64,000 nucleotides of DNA from positions 124,001 to 188,000 of the forward strand of contig CAVXOR010000004.1 in assembly GCA_963763475.1 (NCBI GenBank), read 5' to 3'. Positions 10,876-19,704 of this stretch are shown in pieces. The notes under the pieces were generated by a model. It did not search any database, had not been told where the DNA came from, and worked only from the letters and a program-made list of their open reading frames with translations. Within the stretch, counting starts at the first letter, position 1. The number at the start of each line of letters is the position of its first letter. Position numbers and translations under genes: made by a program. Source of the stretch: AC-32 sp963763475. GTDB taxonomy: Bacteria > Actinomycetota > Thermoleophilia > Gaiellales > Gaiellaceae.

Positions 10876-11979
10876 GTGGACCGCGAGCAGGCTCTCGACA
10901 CCGCGCTCGGCCAGATCGAGCGCCAGTTCGGCAAGGGCTCCGTGATGCGCATGAACGACCGGGCCCAGGTCGCGATCGGAGCGGTCTCGACCGGCTCGCT
11001 CTCGCTCGACCTCGCGCTCGGGATCGGCGGGCTGCCGCGCGGCCGCATTGTCGAGGTCTTCGGCCCGGAGTCGTCGGGCAAGACGACGCTGGTCTACCAC
11101 GTGATCGCCGAGGCCCAGCGCAGGGGCGGAATCTGTGCCTTCATCGACGCCGAGCATTCGATGGACCCGGCGTACGCGAAGAAGATCGGCGTCAACATCG
11201 ACGACCTGCTCGTCTCGCAGCCGGACACCGGCGAACAGGCGCTCGAGATCGCCGAGCTGCTGATCCGCTCGGGCGCGCTCGACGTGGTCGCGGTGGACTC
11301 GGTCGCGGCACTGACGCCGAAGGCCGAGATCGAGGGTGAGATGGGCGACTCCCACGTCGGCCTGCAGGCCCGGCTGATGAGCCAGGCCCTGCGCAAGCTC
11401 GCCGGCACGCTCAACCGCACCGACACGATCTGCCTCTTCACCAACCAGCTACGCGAGAAGATCGGTGTCATGTTCGGCAACCCGGAGACCACTCCGGGCG
11501 GCCGCGCGCTGAAGTTCTACTCCTCGGTGAGGCTCGACATCCGCCGGATCGAGACGCTCAAGGACGGGGTCGAGGCCTACGGCAACCGTGTGCGCGTGAA
11601 GGTGGTGAAGAACAAGGTCGCGCCGCCGTTCAAGCAGGCCGAGTTCGACATCATCTACGGCACCGGGATTTCCTGGGAGGGCACGGTCCTGGACGCGGCG
11701 ATCGAGCGGAAGGTCGTGCAGAAGTCCGGCTCCCACTTCAGCTTCGAGGAGGAGCGGCTCGGCCAGGGCCGCCAGAACGCGACCGCGTTCCTGCGCGAGC
11801 ATCCGGACGTGACCCAGCAGGTGTTGCTGCGGATACAGGCGCTCGCGGGTTCCGAGCAGGTCGTCTCGGCGCGGTTGCTGCCCGAGGTCGGCGCTCCCGA
11901 GCCGAACGGCAAGCCTGCGCCTGAGGAGCTCGAGGAAGCCGAGGCGGCGCCCGAGGCAAAGGTCGCCTCGAAGACCTAG
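10876..11979 (+). CDS. recA: Recombinase RecA
   Basis: The strand-exchange and SOS coprotease protein, 367 residues. I chose GTG at 10876 because GGGAGGGAGA lies just upstream and the product begins in the normal way (VDREQALDTALGQIERQFG). Walker A GPESSGKTTL is near residue 60, the L2 region with TNQLREKIGVMFGNPETTPGG near 190, and an acidic, Ala/Glu-rich tail closes it. The usual actinobacterial partner recX follows without a gap. Confidence 0.97.
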   Translation: MDREQALDTALGQIERQFGKGSVMRMNDRAQVAIGAVSTGSLSLDLALGIGGLPRGRIVEVFGPESSGKTTLVYHVIAEAQRRGGICAFIDAEHSMDPAYAKKIGVNIDDLLVSQPDTGEQALEIAELLIRSGALDVVAVDSVAALTPKAEIEGEMGDSHVGLQARLMSQALRKLAGTLNRTDTICLFTNQLREKIGVMFGNPETTPGGRALKFYSSVRLDIRRIETLKDGVEAYGNRVRVKVVKNKVAPPFKQAEFDIIYGTGISWEGTVLDAAIERKVVQKSGSHFSFEEERLGQGRQNATAFLREHPDVTQQVLLRIQALAGSEQVVSARLLPEVGAPEPNGKPAPEELEEAEAAPEAKVASKT

Positions 11980-12405
11980 GTGGAGCCCGACTCGGCGCGC
12001 ACCGAGGCGCTCGCGATCGCCACGCGCGCGTTGGCGAGGCGTGAGCACTCGCGACGAAGCCTCCTCGAGCGCCTGCAGCGGGCGGGCGTGAGCGCGAACG
12101 ACGCCGAGGCCGTGGTCGAAGAGCTCGGGCAGTCCGGGCTCGTGGACGACGCGCGCTTCGCGCAGGAGCGGGCGCGGGTGCTCGCAGAGCGTGGGAAGGG
12201 AAACGCGGCGATCGTGTTCGAGCTCGAGCGGGCCGGTGTGGACGCAGCGGGCATCGAGGCCGCGCTCGCAGGCGTGGACTCGGAATCCGAGCGTGCCGCA
12301 GCGCTCGTTGCGCGTCGCGGAGCGACGGCGGCGACGGCGCGTCTGCTGGCCGGAAGGGGCTTCGATGTCGAGCTCGTGGCCGCACTCGTTGCGCCTGACC
12401 CCTGA
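11980..12405 (+). CDS. recX: Regulatory protein RecX
   Basis: A short 141-residue RecX, the all-helical inhibitor that caps RecA filaments. It has the tandem three-helix repeats (SRRSLLERLQRAGVSANDAEAVVEELGQ, with GLVDDARFAQERARVLAERGKG split after). The GTG start is the base right after the recA stop, which suggests coupled translation at a lower rate than recA. Confidence 0.88.
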   Translation: MEPDSARTEALAIATRALARREHSRRSLLERLQRAGVSANDAEAVVEELGQSGLVDDARFAQERARVLAERGKGNAAIVFELERAGVDAAGIEAALAGVDSESERAAALVARRGATAATARLLAGRGFDVELVAALVAPDP

Positions 12406-12412
12406 GGGCCGT

Positions 12413-12685
12413 TAGGATACGAGTGCTTCATTCGACATTTTGCCTGCATCTAACGCGTTTCCGAATCGGACCCGATGACCTTCCACCAGACCACCACCAG
12501 CGCGAGAGAGGGGAACTGACGGCGGCGAGGGATCGACGCTGAGCCGCCCAGGCGAGGCACGCGCGCCTCGCCGACCCCGATTCTGAGCACGTCCCGGTGC
12601 AAGCGGTGCCGGATGGGCACCGCGTTCCGGCGCGGACAACGGTTCCCGGCCGAGCCCCTGGCCCGGCCCGACAGTGGGAGCGCGC
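12413..12685 (+). promoter_or_regulatory. rny promoter (TAGGAT) and long 5' leader
   Basis: TTGCGC (12389-12394) and TAGGAT (12413-12418), 18 nt apart, form a promoter candidate inside and just after the recX end. A leader of about 260 nt would then run to the rny start. The leader contains an 8-bp perfect hairpin with a 6-nt loop (12551-12558 / 12565-12572) and no open frame that I can support. RNase Y and RNase E genes often control their own mRNA through long leaders; that role is inference here. Confidence 0.4.
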
Positions 12686-14251
12686 ATGGTCGTCGTCATC
12701 GGGATCGTGATCGGCCTGGCAGTGGGAGCGGGCCTGGCCTTCTTGTCGCTCTACGCCTTCGCGGGCTCGCGTCTCGCCGCCGCGCGCCGGACGCGACAGC
12801 TGCTCGTGACCGAGGCCAAGCGCGAGGCCGACGTGATGCGGCGCGAAGCGCAGAGCGAGGCGGACGCGCTACGCCGTGAGGGGCAGATCGAGGCGCGTGA
12901 GGCCTCGGTCCGGCTCCGCGCCGAGATCGAGCAGGAGGTCGCCGAGCGTCGCGCCGAGCTCCTCAAGATCGAGGAGCGCGTGCTCGCCAAGGAAGAGGAC
13001 ATCGACCGGAAGCTGACCGAGCTCACGCGCCGCGACCAGGGCGTCTCCGATCGTGAGCTCCACACCAAGCAGCTGCAGGAAGAGCTCAAGGAGGCGCGCG
13101 ACTCGCAGCTCGCCGAGCTGGAGCGCATCTCGGGCATGACCGTCAACGAGGCCAAGGCGCACCTGCTCGAGCGCTCCGAGGAGCTCGTGCGCCACGAGCT
13201 CGCCCGGCGTGTGCGGCAGGCCGAGGAGGAGGCCCGTGGTGAGGCCAAGCGGCGCGCGCGCAACCTCGTTGCCGACGCTCTCCAGCGAGTCGCCGCGAAC
13301 CACGCCTCGGAGACCACCGTCTCGCTGATCGAGCTGCCCTCGGACGACATGAAGGGCCGCATCATCGGCCGCGAGGGCCGCAACATCCGCGCGCTCGAAC
13401 ACCTCACCGGGGTGGACGTGATCATCGACGACACCCCGCAGGCGGTCGTGCTCTCGTCCTTCGACGGCATCCGCCGGGAAATCGCGAAGCTGACGCTCTC
13501 GAAGCTGATCGAGGACGGGCGCATCCACCCGGCGCGGATCGAGGAGATGTACTACCAGTCGAAGGCGGAGATCGACGACACGATCCGCCAGGCCGGCGAG
13601 CAGGCGGTCTTCGAGGCCAACTGCGGCGAGGTGCACGAAGAGCTGGTGAAGATCCTCGGTCGACTGCGCTTCCGCACGAGCTACGGGCAGAACGTGCTCA
13701 AGCACACGCTCGAGGTCGTTCACCTGGCCGGGATCATGGCCGCGGAGCTGCAGGCGAGCGTCAAGACTGCGCGGCGCGCGGCCTTGCTCCACGACCTCGG
13801 CAAGGCGCTGACCCACGAGGTCGAGGGCTCGCACGCCCTGCTGTCGGCTCAGTATGCGCGGCGCTACGGGGAGTCACCCGCGGTCGTACACGCGATCGAG
13901 GCGCACCACTACGAGGTCGAGCCGCAGACGGTCGAGGCGGTGCTGCTGATCGCCGCCGACGCGATCTCGGCCTCACGCCCGGGGGCCCGCGGCGAGAGTC
14001 TCGAGCACTACATCAAGCGGCTCGAGGCGCTCGAAGGCGTCGCCGCCCGCCACGACGGCGTCGAGAAGGTCTACGCGCTCCAGGCCGGCCGCGAGATCCG
14101 CGTGATCGTCAAGCCGAAGGAGGTCGACGACGACGCGGCCGTCCTGCTCTCACACGAGATCGCCCGCGAGATCGAGGACCAGCTCGAGTATCCCGGCCAG
14201 GTGAAGGTGACCGTGATCCGCGAGTCGCGCGCGATCGAGTTCGCGAAGTGA
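12686..14251 (+). CDS. rny: Ribonuclease Y
   Basis: The membrane-anchored endoribonuclease that starts mRNA decay, 521 residues. One N-terminal helix (about 1-22) is followed by a long charged coiled coil (about 30-205), a KH domain (SDDMKGRIIGREGRNIRALE near 225) and an HD domain with the metal-binding HD in LLHDLGKALTHEVEG near 370. I preferred ATG at 12686 because GGGAG lies 5 nt upstream; GTG at 12674 is in frame but would put that site inside the gene. Confidence 0.95.
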   Translation: MVVVIGIVIGLAVGAGLAFLSLYAFAGSRLAAARRTRQLLVTEAKREADVMRREAQSEADALRREGQIEAREASVRLRAEIEQEVAERRAELLKIEERVLAKEEDIDRKLTELTRRDQGVSDRELHTKQLQEELKEARDSQLAELERISGMTVNEAKAHLLERSEELVRHELARRVRQAEEEARGEAKRRARNLVADALQRVAANHASETTVSLIELPSDDMKGRIIGREGRNIRALEHLTGVDVIIDDTPQAVVLSSFDGIRREIAKLTLSKLIEDGRIHPARIEEMYYQSKAEIDDTIRQAGEQAVFEANCGEVHEELVKILGRLRFRTSYGQNVLKHTLEVVHLAGIMAAELQASVKTARRAALLHDLGKALTHEVEGSHALLSAQYARRYGESPAVVHAIEAHHYEVEPQTVEAVLLIAADAISASRPGARGESLEHYIKRLEALEGVAARHDGVEKVYALQAGREIRVIVKPKEVDDDAAVLLSHEIAREIEDQLEYPGQVKVTVIRESRAIEFAK

Positions 14252-14263
14252 GCGGGCCTGGTT

Positions 14264-14707
14264 GTGGGCCAGAGTGAAGGCCTTGACGTGCTCCTCGCCG
14301 GTGTGCTCGCGTTCACGCTCGTCGGCTGCAGCTCGAAATCGCCACGGGAGCAGTTCGTCTCGAAGCTGAACTCGATGTGCGAGGACTTCACGGAGCGCGA
14401 GCAGCAGATCGGCGAGCCGACCGGCCCGGACGACCTGGCCGCGCGAGGCGACCGCATCGTCGAGGCGTACGAGCAGGCGATCCTGCAGCCGCTGCTGGCG
14501 GTCGAGGCGCCGCCCGAGGTCGCGCCGCAGGCGGCACAGCTCCGCGTCGTCGCGCGCCAGCAGCGCGACGTGCTCCTCGGACTCGCCGACGCCGGCCGCG
14601 TCGGGGACGTGACCAAGGTGCGCCGGCTCGCCGCACGGAACACGACCCTCAACCGGCAGGCGGCCCAGATCGCCGGCGGCCTCGAAGCGCATTCCTGCGC
14701 GAGCTAG
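14264..14707 (+). CDS. Putative small lipoprotein
   Basis: A 147-residue protein with a short hydrophobic stretch ending in the lipobox-like TLVGC near residue 22, then a mature helical region with one further Cys pair (near 37 and 145). The N-terminus lacks the usual Lys/Arg, so the start is uncertain; GTG at 14264 or 14288 both fit. I recognise no domain. It lies between rny and miaB and may simply be an envelope lipoprotein. Confidence 0.6.
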   Translation: MGQSEGLDVLLAGVLAFTLVGCSSKSPREQFVSKLNSMCEDFTEREQQIGEPTGPDDLAARGDRIVEAYEQAILQPLLAVEAPPEVAPQAAQLRVVARQQRDVLLGLADAGRVGDVTKVRRLAARNTTLNRQAAQIAGGLEAHSCAS

Positions 14708-14710
14708 CCT
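14705..14710 (+). promoter_or_regulatory. -10 box TAGCCT before miaB
   Basis: TAGCCT, whose TAG is also the stop codon of the upstream lipoprotein gene, ends 6 nt before the miaB GTG. The spacing fits a leaderless transcript. Confidence 0.45.
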
Positions 14711-14716
14711 GTCGCC

Positions 14717-16033
14717 GTGCGGAGCTACCACGTCACGACGTTCGGGTGCCAGATGAACGCCCACGATTCCGAGCGGATCAAGGGCATGCTCGAGGAGCTC
14801 GGCCTCGGCGAGGCCCGCGACCAGGGTGAAGCGGACGTGCTCGTCTTCAATACCTGCACGATCCGGGAGAAGCCCGACCAGCGCTTCGCTGCGCACCTCG
14901 CGCAGGCACGCGCGCTGAAGGAGCGTGACCCGGAGAAGGTGATCGCGGTCGGCGGCTGCTACGCCGAGGCACAGCGCGAGCGGCTGTTCACCCTGTACCC
15001 GTACGTGGACGTGGCGTTCGGCCCGGGCTCGATCCCACACCTGGGCGAGTGGCTCGGCGCGGGCGGCGAGGGTGTCGCCCGAGGCTCGTTCGGGATCGCG
15101 GGCGAACGCGCCTTCGCCGGCCGGCTGCCGCTGCACCGCGAGCGCCGCTTCCAGGCCTGGGTGCAGATCTCGATGGGCTGCAACTCGGTCTGCTCGTACT
15201 GCATCGTGCCGTCCGTGCGCGGCAAGGAGGTCTCGCGCCGGCCCGGCGAGATCCTGGCCGAGGTCGAGGGCCTCGCGCGCGCGGGCGTGAAGGAGCTGAC
15301 GCTACTCGGCCAAAACGTGAACTCGTACGGCCGCGACGTCGGCAGCGACTTCGCCGAGCTGCTGCGGGCGTGCGACGCGGTCGAAGGCGTCGAGCGGATC
15401 CGCTTCACGAGCCCGCACCCGAAGGACTTCCGCGCGCCGGTGATCGCGGCGATGGCGGAGTGCGCGTCGGTCTGCGAGCACGCGCACCTGCCGCTGCAGT
15501 CGGGCTCGACGCGGGTCTTGAAGGCGATGCGGCGCACCTACTCACGTGAGCGCTACCTACGCCTCGTGGACGAGCTGCGCGGCGCGATTCCCGACCTGGC
15601 GCTGACCACCGACCTGATCGTCGGCTTCCCCGGCGAGACGGATGCGGAGTTCGAGGAAACGGTCACGGCGGTCGAGGAGGTCGGGTACGACGCGGCCTTC
15701 ACCTTCGTCTACTCGCCGCGCCAGGGCACGGAAGCGGCCGCGATGCCGGGCCAGCTGAGCGAGGACGTGAAGCGCGAGCGGATCGAGCGGCTGATCGCGG
15801 TCGTCCAGAGCGTGGCCGAGGCCCGCAACCGCGAGCGCGTGGGCCGCATCGAGGAGGTGCTCGTCGAGGGCCCGAGCCGCACCGACCCGACGCTCCTGCG
15901 CGGACGGACTCGACGCAACACAACGGTCAACTTCACTGGCACTGCCGACCCGGGCGAACTCGTGCCGGTGACGGTCGAAGCAGCGACCTCGACGACGCTC
16001 AGGGGCACCCAGCTCGCAGCCGTTGCCGCGTAG
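14717..16033 (+). CDS. miaB: tRNA-2-methylthio-N6-dimethylallyladenosine synthase MiaB
   Basis: A radical-SAM methylthiotransferase acting on i6A37 of tRNA, 438 residues. The N-terminal UPF0004 domain has three cluster Cys (TFGCQMN, FNTCTIRE, GGCYAEA). The radical-SAM motif CNSVCSYC is near residue 155 and a TRAM domain ends the protein. MiaA, which makes its substrate, is two genes downstream, so both steps of A37 modification are encoded together. The phosphatase gene overlaps its end by 11 nt. Confidence 0.95.
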   Translation: MRSYHVTTFGCQMNAHDSERIKGMLEELGLGEARDQGEADVLVFNTCTIREKPDQRFAAHLAQARALKERDPEKVIAVGGCYAEAQRERLFTLYPYVDVAFGPGSIPHLGEWLGAGGEGVARGSFGIAGERAFAGRLPLHRERRFQAWVQISMGCNSVCSYCIVPSVRGKEVSRRPGEILAEVEGLARAGVKELTLLGQNVNSYGRDVGSDFAELLRACDAVEGVERIRFTSPHPKDFRAPVIAAMAECASVCEHAHLPLQSGSTRVLKAMRRTYSRERYLRLVDELRGAIPDLALTTDLIVGFPGETDAEFEETVTAVEEVGYDAAFTFVYSPRQGTEAAAMPGQLSEDVKRERIERLIAVVQSVAEARNRERVGRIEEVLVEGPSRTDPTLLRGRTRRNTTVNFTGTADPGELVPVTVEAATSTTLRGTQLAAVAA

Positions 16034-16781
16034 TCGCGATCTCACCTGGGACGGCTGCCTCAACGTGCGAGAGCTGGGCGGCCTGCCGACCGCGGACGGC
16101 GGTGAGACACGCTCCGGCTCCATCGTCCGGGCCGACAGCGTCCAGCAGCTCAGCGAGGCGGGCTGGCAGGCGCTGGTCGACCACGGCATCCGCACGGTGA
16201 TCGACCTGCGAGGGGACCATGAGCGCGAGGAAGACCCGCCGGCCGAGCTGCCGGTCGAGGTCGTGCATGTGCCGTTCATGGAGGCGAGCGAGGCGGAGTG
16301 GGAGGAGATCGGCGAGGAGATCGAGGCCGCGGCCGCAGCGGCAGCCGACGTCGCGACCTCGACGCGCGACGTGTACCTGATCTTCCTGGAGCACTTTCGC
16401 GACAACGTGGCCGCTGCGGTGAAGGCGGTCGCCCGCGCGCCCGAGGGCGGCATCGTGATCCATTGCGTCGGCGGCAAGGACCGGACGGGCCTGCTGGCGG
16501 CGTTCCTGCTCCACCTGGCGGGCGTGCCCGACGACGAGATTGCCGCCGACTATGCACTGAGCGAGGAGCGGCTGCTGCCGCGGCACGAGGCGTGGTTCGC
16601 GGCCGCCGAGACCGACGAGGAGCTCGAGCGCCTGCAGCGGATCGCGCAGACCCCGGCGGCGTCGATGGTCGGCGTCTTCGCGGAGCTCGAGCGCCGGCAT
16701 GCTGGGATCGAGGGGTACCTGCGGGCATCCGGGGTCAGCGACGAGGAGCTCGAGGCGGCCCGCGCACGGCTTCGTGGATGA
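16023..16781 (+). CDS. Tyrosine-type phosphatase (Tyr_phosphatase_3 family)
   Basis: A 252-residue protein with the Cys-based phosphatase loop HCVGGKDRTG near residue 157 and the family's N-terminal block NVRELGGLPT, then RADSVQQLSEAG. The substrate could be a phosphotyrosine protein or a phosphoinositide-like ester; the sequence does not decide. The TTG start lies inside the end of miaB, and miaA starts inside its end, so it is locked into the miaB-miaA unit. Confidence 0.82.
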   Translation: MPRSRDLTWDGCLNVRELGGLPTADGGETRSGSIVRADSVQQLSEAGWQALVDHGIRTVIDLRGDHEREEDPPAELPVEVVHVPFMEASEAEWEEIGEEIEAAAAAAADVATSTRDVYLIFLEHFRDNVAAAVKAVARAPEGGIVIHCVGGKDRTGLLAAFLLHLAGVPDDEIAADYALSEERLLPRHEAWFAAAETDEELERLQRIAQTPAASMVGVFAELERRHAGIEGYLRASGVSDEELEAARARLRG

Positions 16782-17652
16782 AGTCCTCGCGATCTTCGGG
16801 CCGACGGCGTCTGGGAAGAGCGCCGCCGCCGAGGAGGTCGCCCACCTGATCCCGGCCGAGCTCGTCTCCGCCGATGCGATGCAGGCCTACCGCGGGCTCC
16901 CGATTCTCACGAACCAGTCCGAGGGGCGGCTCGTCGGCTACCTCGGCTTGGACGAGGAGGGCTCGGTCGCCGACTACCAACGGCGCGCCCACGCGGCGGT
17001 GGACGAGATCCTCGCGGCCGGACGTACGCCGGTCGTGGTGGGCGGCACCGGCCTCTACCTGCGCGCGGCCCTCGCCGAGCTCGAGCTGCCGCCGCCGCCC
17101 GCCCCGGGCGAGCGTAAGCGGCTGGAAGCCCGGTACGACGAGGTCGGGCCCGAGCGGGCTCACGAGCTGCTCGCCGAGCGCGACCCGGCGGCCGCTGCGG
17201 CGGTGCACGCGAACGACCGCCGTCGCGTCGTCCGCGCGCTGGAGCTCGCCGAGGCCGGCTCGAGCCTGCGGCCCGGCGAGGACCGGCTCTGGAGCGGCGA
17301 GACGCGGCACCCGACGCTGGTCGTCGGGCTCGAGGTGCCGCCGGAGGAGCTCGCCCGTCGGATCGAGCAGCGCACCCGGGCGATGTTCGAGCGTGGGGTG
17401 GAGGAGGAGGTGCGGCGCGCCCTCGCCGGCCCGATCTCGCCGACGGCGCGGACGATCCACGGCCTCGCCGAGGTCGCCGAGCTCCACCGCGAAGAGGCGA
17501 TCGAAGCGCTGGTTCAGCGAACCCGCCGTTACGCCGCCTACCAGCGCAAGTGGATGCGCCGGATCCCCGGGCGCGTGGTCGTCGACGGCGACCGCGCTCC
17601 GGCGGAAGTCGCACAGGAGATAGTCCAACGGCTTGGTAGCGTGACCGGGTGA
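16774..17652 (+). CDS. miaA: tRNA dimethylallyltransferase MiaA
   Basis: Adds the dimethylallyl group to A37 of tRNAs reading UNN codons; 292 residues. The P-loop FGPTASGKS is at residues 8-16, DAMQAYRG binds the tRNA/substrate, and VVGGTGLYLRA follows near 90. The start is GTG at 16774, 8 nt inside the phosphatase gene, which places the P-loop correctly. It overlaps dapF by 4 nt. Confidence 0.94.
   Translation: MDEVLAIFGPTASGKSAAAEEVAHLIPAELVSADAMQAYRGLPILTNQSEGRLVGYLGLDEEGSVADYQRRAHAAVDEILAAGRTPVVVGGTGLYLRAALAELELPPPPAPGERKRLEARYDEVGPERAHELLAERDPAAAAAVHANDRRRVVRALELAEAGSSLRPGEDRLWSGETRHPTLVVGLEVPPEELARRIEQRTRAMFERGVEEEVRRALAGPISPTARTIHGLAEVAELHREEAIEALVQRTRRYAAYQRKWMRRIPGRVVVDGDRAPAEVAQEIVQRLGSVTG
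17637..17642 (+). promoter_or_regulatory. -10 box TAGCGT before dapF
   Basis: TAGCGT within the miaA 3' end lies 6 nt before the dapF GTG, so dapF may have its own leaderless transcript in addition to read-through. Confidence 0.4.
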
Positions 17653-18428
17653 AGCTCTCGAAGTGGCATGGGCTGGGCAACGACTACTTGCTCGTCGAGC
17701 GCGACTCGCTGCCCGTACCGCTGACGCCTGAGCGGGTGCAGCGGATCTGCGACTACCACTTCGGCGTCGGCTCGGACGGGATCCTCGAGGTCGTCTCCGC
17801 GGACGACGACACAGCCGAGGTCGTGATCTGGAACCCCGACGGCACGGTCGCCGAGCTGTCGGGCAACGGCACGCGGATCGCCGCCCGCTGGCTGGCGCGG
17901 CGCGCCGGAGCCGACCGGGTGCGCATCCTCGTGGGACCACGCCTGGTCGGCGCGACTATGCGCGACGAGCGCGAGGTCGAGCAGGAGATGGGGGCGGTCG
18001 AGGTCGGCGAGCCGGAGACGATCGACGTCAAGGACGAGGAGGTCGAGCTGACGCCGGTCTCGGTCGGGAACCCGCACGCGGTCATCCGCCGGCACCCGGA
18101 TCGCGCGGAGCTGCTGCGTCTCGGCCCGCTGATCGAGAATCACGAGCGCTTCCCGGAGCGCACGAACGTCCAGCTCGTACGCGTTGACGGCGAGCACGAC
18201 ATCACCGTCGGCGTCTGGGAGCGCGGAGCGGGGGAGACGCTCTCGTCGGGGACGAGCGCGGTCGCGGCCAGCGCGGCGTGCGTCGCCAACGGCTGGTGCG
18301 AGAGCCCCGTGACCGTGCACCTCGCGGGCGGCGACCTGCAGGTCGAGCTCCGAGACGGCAAGGCGACGCTGACGGGCCCGGCGGAGGAGATCTGCACGGT
18401 CGAGCTCGCCGAGGAGTTCTCCTTGTGA
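17649..18428 (+). CDS. dapF: Diaminopimelate epimerase-like protein lacking both catalytic Cys
   Basis: A 259-residue member of the DapF fold. Conserved blocks are all there: WHGLGNDY, GVGSDGIL, WNPDGT, VGNPH, ERTNVQLV. But the two cysteines that act as acid and base are replaced: the first site reads SGNGTRIAAR (Ile for Cys, near residue 79) and the second TLSSGTSAV (Ser for Cys, near 200). I checked both codons in the sequence (ATC and TCG). A DapL-like gene follows, so the context is the diaminopimelate/lysine route, but normal two-base epimerisation should not work with these residues. Confidence 0.85.
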   Translation: MKLSKWHGLGNDYLLVERDSLPVPLTPERVQRICDYHFGVGSDGILEVVSADDDTAEVVIWNPDGTVAELSGNGTRIAARWLARRAGADRVRILVGPRLVGATMRDEREVEQEMGAVEVGEPETIDVKDEEVELTPVSVGNPHAVIRRHPDRAELLRLGPLIENHERFPERTNVQLVRVDGEHDITVGVWERGAGETLSSGTSAVAASAACVANGWCESPVTVHLAGGDLQVELRDGKATLTGPAEEICTVELAEEFSL

Positions 18429-18446
18429 GGCGTCGCTTGCGATGCC
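18429..18446. repeat. 18-nt palindromic element, copy 1
   Basis: GGCGTCGCTTGCGATGCC, an imperfect inverted repeat with a TT centre, directly after the dapF stop. The same element with one change occurs at 48356-48373. A second palindrome of similar style (stem GCGAGC/GCTCGT around TTT) follows at about 18460. Confidence 0.5.
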
Positions 18447-18525
18447 GATCTCAGGGAGCGCGAGCTTTGCTCGTGCTTCCGTCTGAACTGACCGGTCGAT
18501 GCGCGCCTCGACAGGAGCCTGCGCT

Positions 18526-19704
18526 ATGAGGTTCGCGCGCCGGCTCGACGCCGTGCCGCCCTACCTGTTCGCCGAGCTGGAGCGGAAGATCGCCGAGAAG
18601 CGCCGCGGCGGCGTAGACGTGATCAGCCTCGGCATCGGCGACCCCGACCTGCCGACGCCGCCGGAGGTCGTCGACGCGTTGGCGGAAGCCGCGCGTGACC
18701 CGCGCTCGCACCGGTACCCGACGAACCACGGTTCCGATGAGTTTCGCGAAGCGGCGGCCGGGTTCTACCGCGAGCGCTTCGGCGTCGAGCTCGACCCGGC
18801 CTCCGAGGTCGTCCCGGCGCTGGGCGGCAAGGAGGCGGTCGGCCACATCGCCATGGCCCTGCTCGACCCGGGCGACGTCTGCCTCTCGCCCGACCCCGGG
18901 TACCCGCCGTACACCTCCGGCCCCGTGTTCGCCGGCGCCGAAGTGCATTACCTGCCGTTGCGGGCCGACCACGGCTTCTTGCCCGATCTCGATGCGATCC
19001 CGGCAGACGTGCTCGCCCGCGCGAACCTGCTCTTCCTCGACTACCCGAACAACCCGACCGGCGCGGTCGTCGCGCCCGGCTACTTCGAGGACGCCGTCGA
19101 GCTCGCGCGCGCGAACGACCTGATCGTCGTCCACGACAACGCCTACTCCGAGCTCTGCTTCGAGGGCTACCGCGCCCCGAGCTTCCTCGAGACCGCGGGG
19201 GCGAAGGAGGTCGGCGTCGAGATCTTCTCCCTCTCGAAGGGCTGGAACATGACCGGCTGGCGCTCAGGGCTCGTCGTCGGGAACGCCGACGTGGTCGAGC
19301 GGTACCGGCAGCTGAAGACCAACCTCGACTCCGGCATGTTCGAGGCGGTACAGCACGCGACCGCCGTCGCGCTCACCGCCGCGCGCGACTTTCCTCGCGA
19401 GATGTCGGCTGTCTACGAGCGGCGGCGCGACCTGCTCGCCGAGGCACTCGCGGCGATCGGTCTCGAGGTCGACCCGCCCCAGGCGACGCCGTACTACTGG
19501 GTCGCCGTGCCGGAAGGTCACGACTCGGCCTCCTTCACCGAGCTCGTGCTCGAGGAGGCGGGTGTCGTGATCTCGCCGGGGCCGTCGTTCGGCCCCAGCG
19601 GCGAAGGCTTCGTGCGCCTGTCGCTGACCGTTCCCGACGAGCGGCTCGAGGAAGCGGCGCGCCGGATCGAGTCCTCGCTGCGGAGCGGCATAATCCAGGC
19701 GTGA
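18526..19704 (+). CDS. dapL: Class I/II aminotransferase, probable LL-diaminopimelate aminotransferase
   Basis: A PLP enzyme of 392 residues that resembles the short DapL group, which makes LL-DAP directly from tetrahydrodipicolinate. Key sites: GIGDPDLPTP near the start, DYPNNPTG near 175, and the PLP-lysine motif SLSKGWNMTGWR near 235. The ATG at 18526 has AGGAG 8 nt upstream. Its place beside dapF supports the DAP role; an aspartate/alanine-type aminotransferase cannot be excluded. hflX starts inside its stop codon. Confidence 0.8.
   Translation: MRFARRLDAVPPYLFAELERKIAEKRRGGVDVISLGIGDPDLPTPPEVVDALAEAARDPRSHRYPTNHGSDEFREAAAGFYRERFGVELDPASEVVPALGGKEAVGHIAMALLDPGDVCLSPDPGYPPYTSGPVFAGAEVHYLPLRADHGFLPDLDAIPADVLARANLLFLDYPNNPTGAVVAPGYFEDAVELARANDLIVVHDNAYSELCFEGYRAPSFLETAGAKEVGVEIFSLSKGWNMTGWRSGLVVGNADVVERYRQLKTNLDSGMFEAVQHATAVALTAARDFPREMSAVYERRRDLLAEALAAIGLEVDPPQATPYYWVAVPEGHDSASFTELVLEEAGVVISPGPSFGPSGEGFVRLSLTVPDERLEEAARRIESSLRSGIIQA
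19689..19694 (+). promoter_or_regulatory. -10 box CATAAT before hflX
   Basis: CATAAT ends 6 nt before the hflX GTG at 19701, inside the aminotransferase 3' end, matching the recurrent leaderless spacing. Confidence 0.4.
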
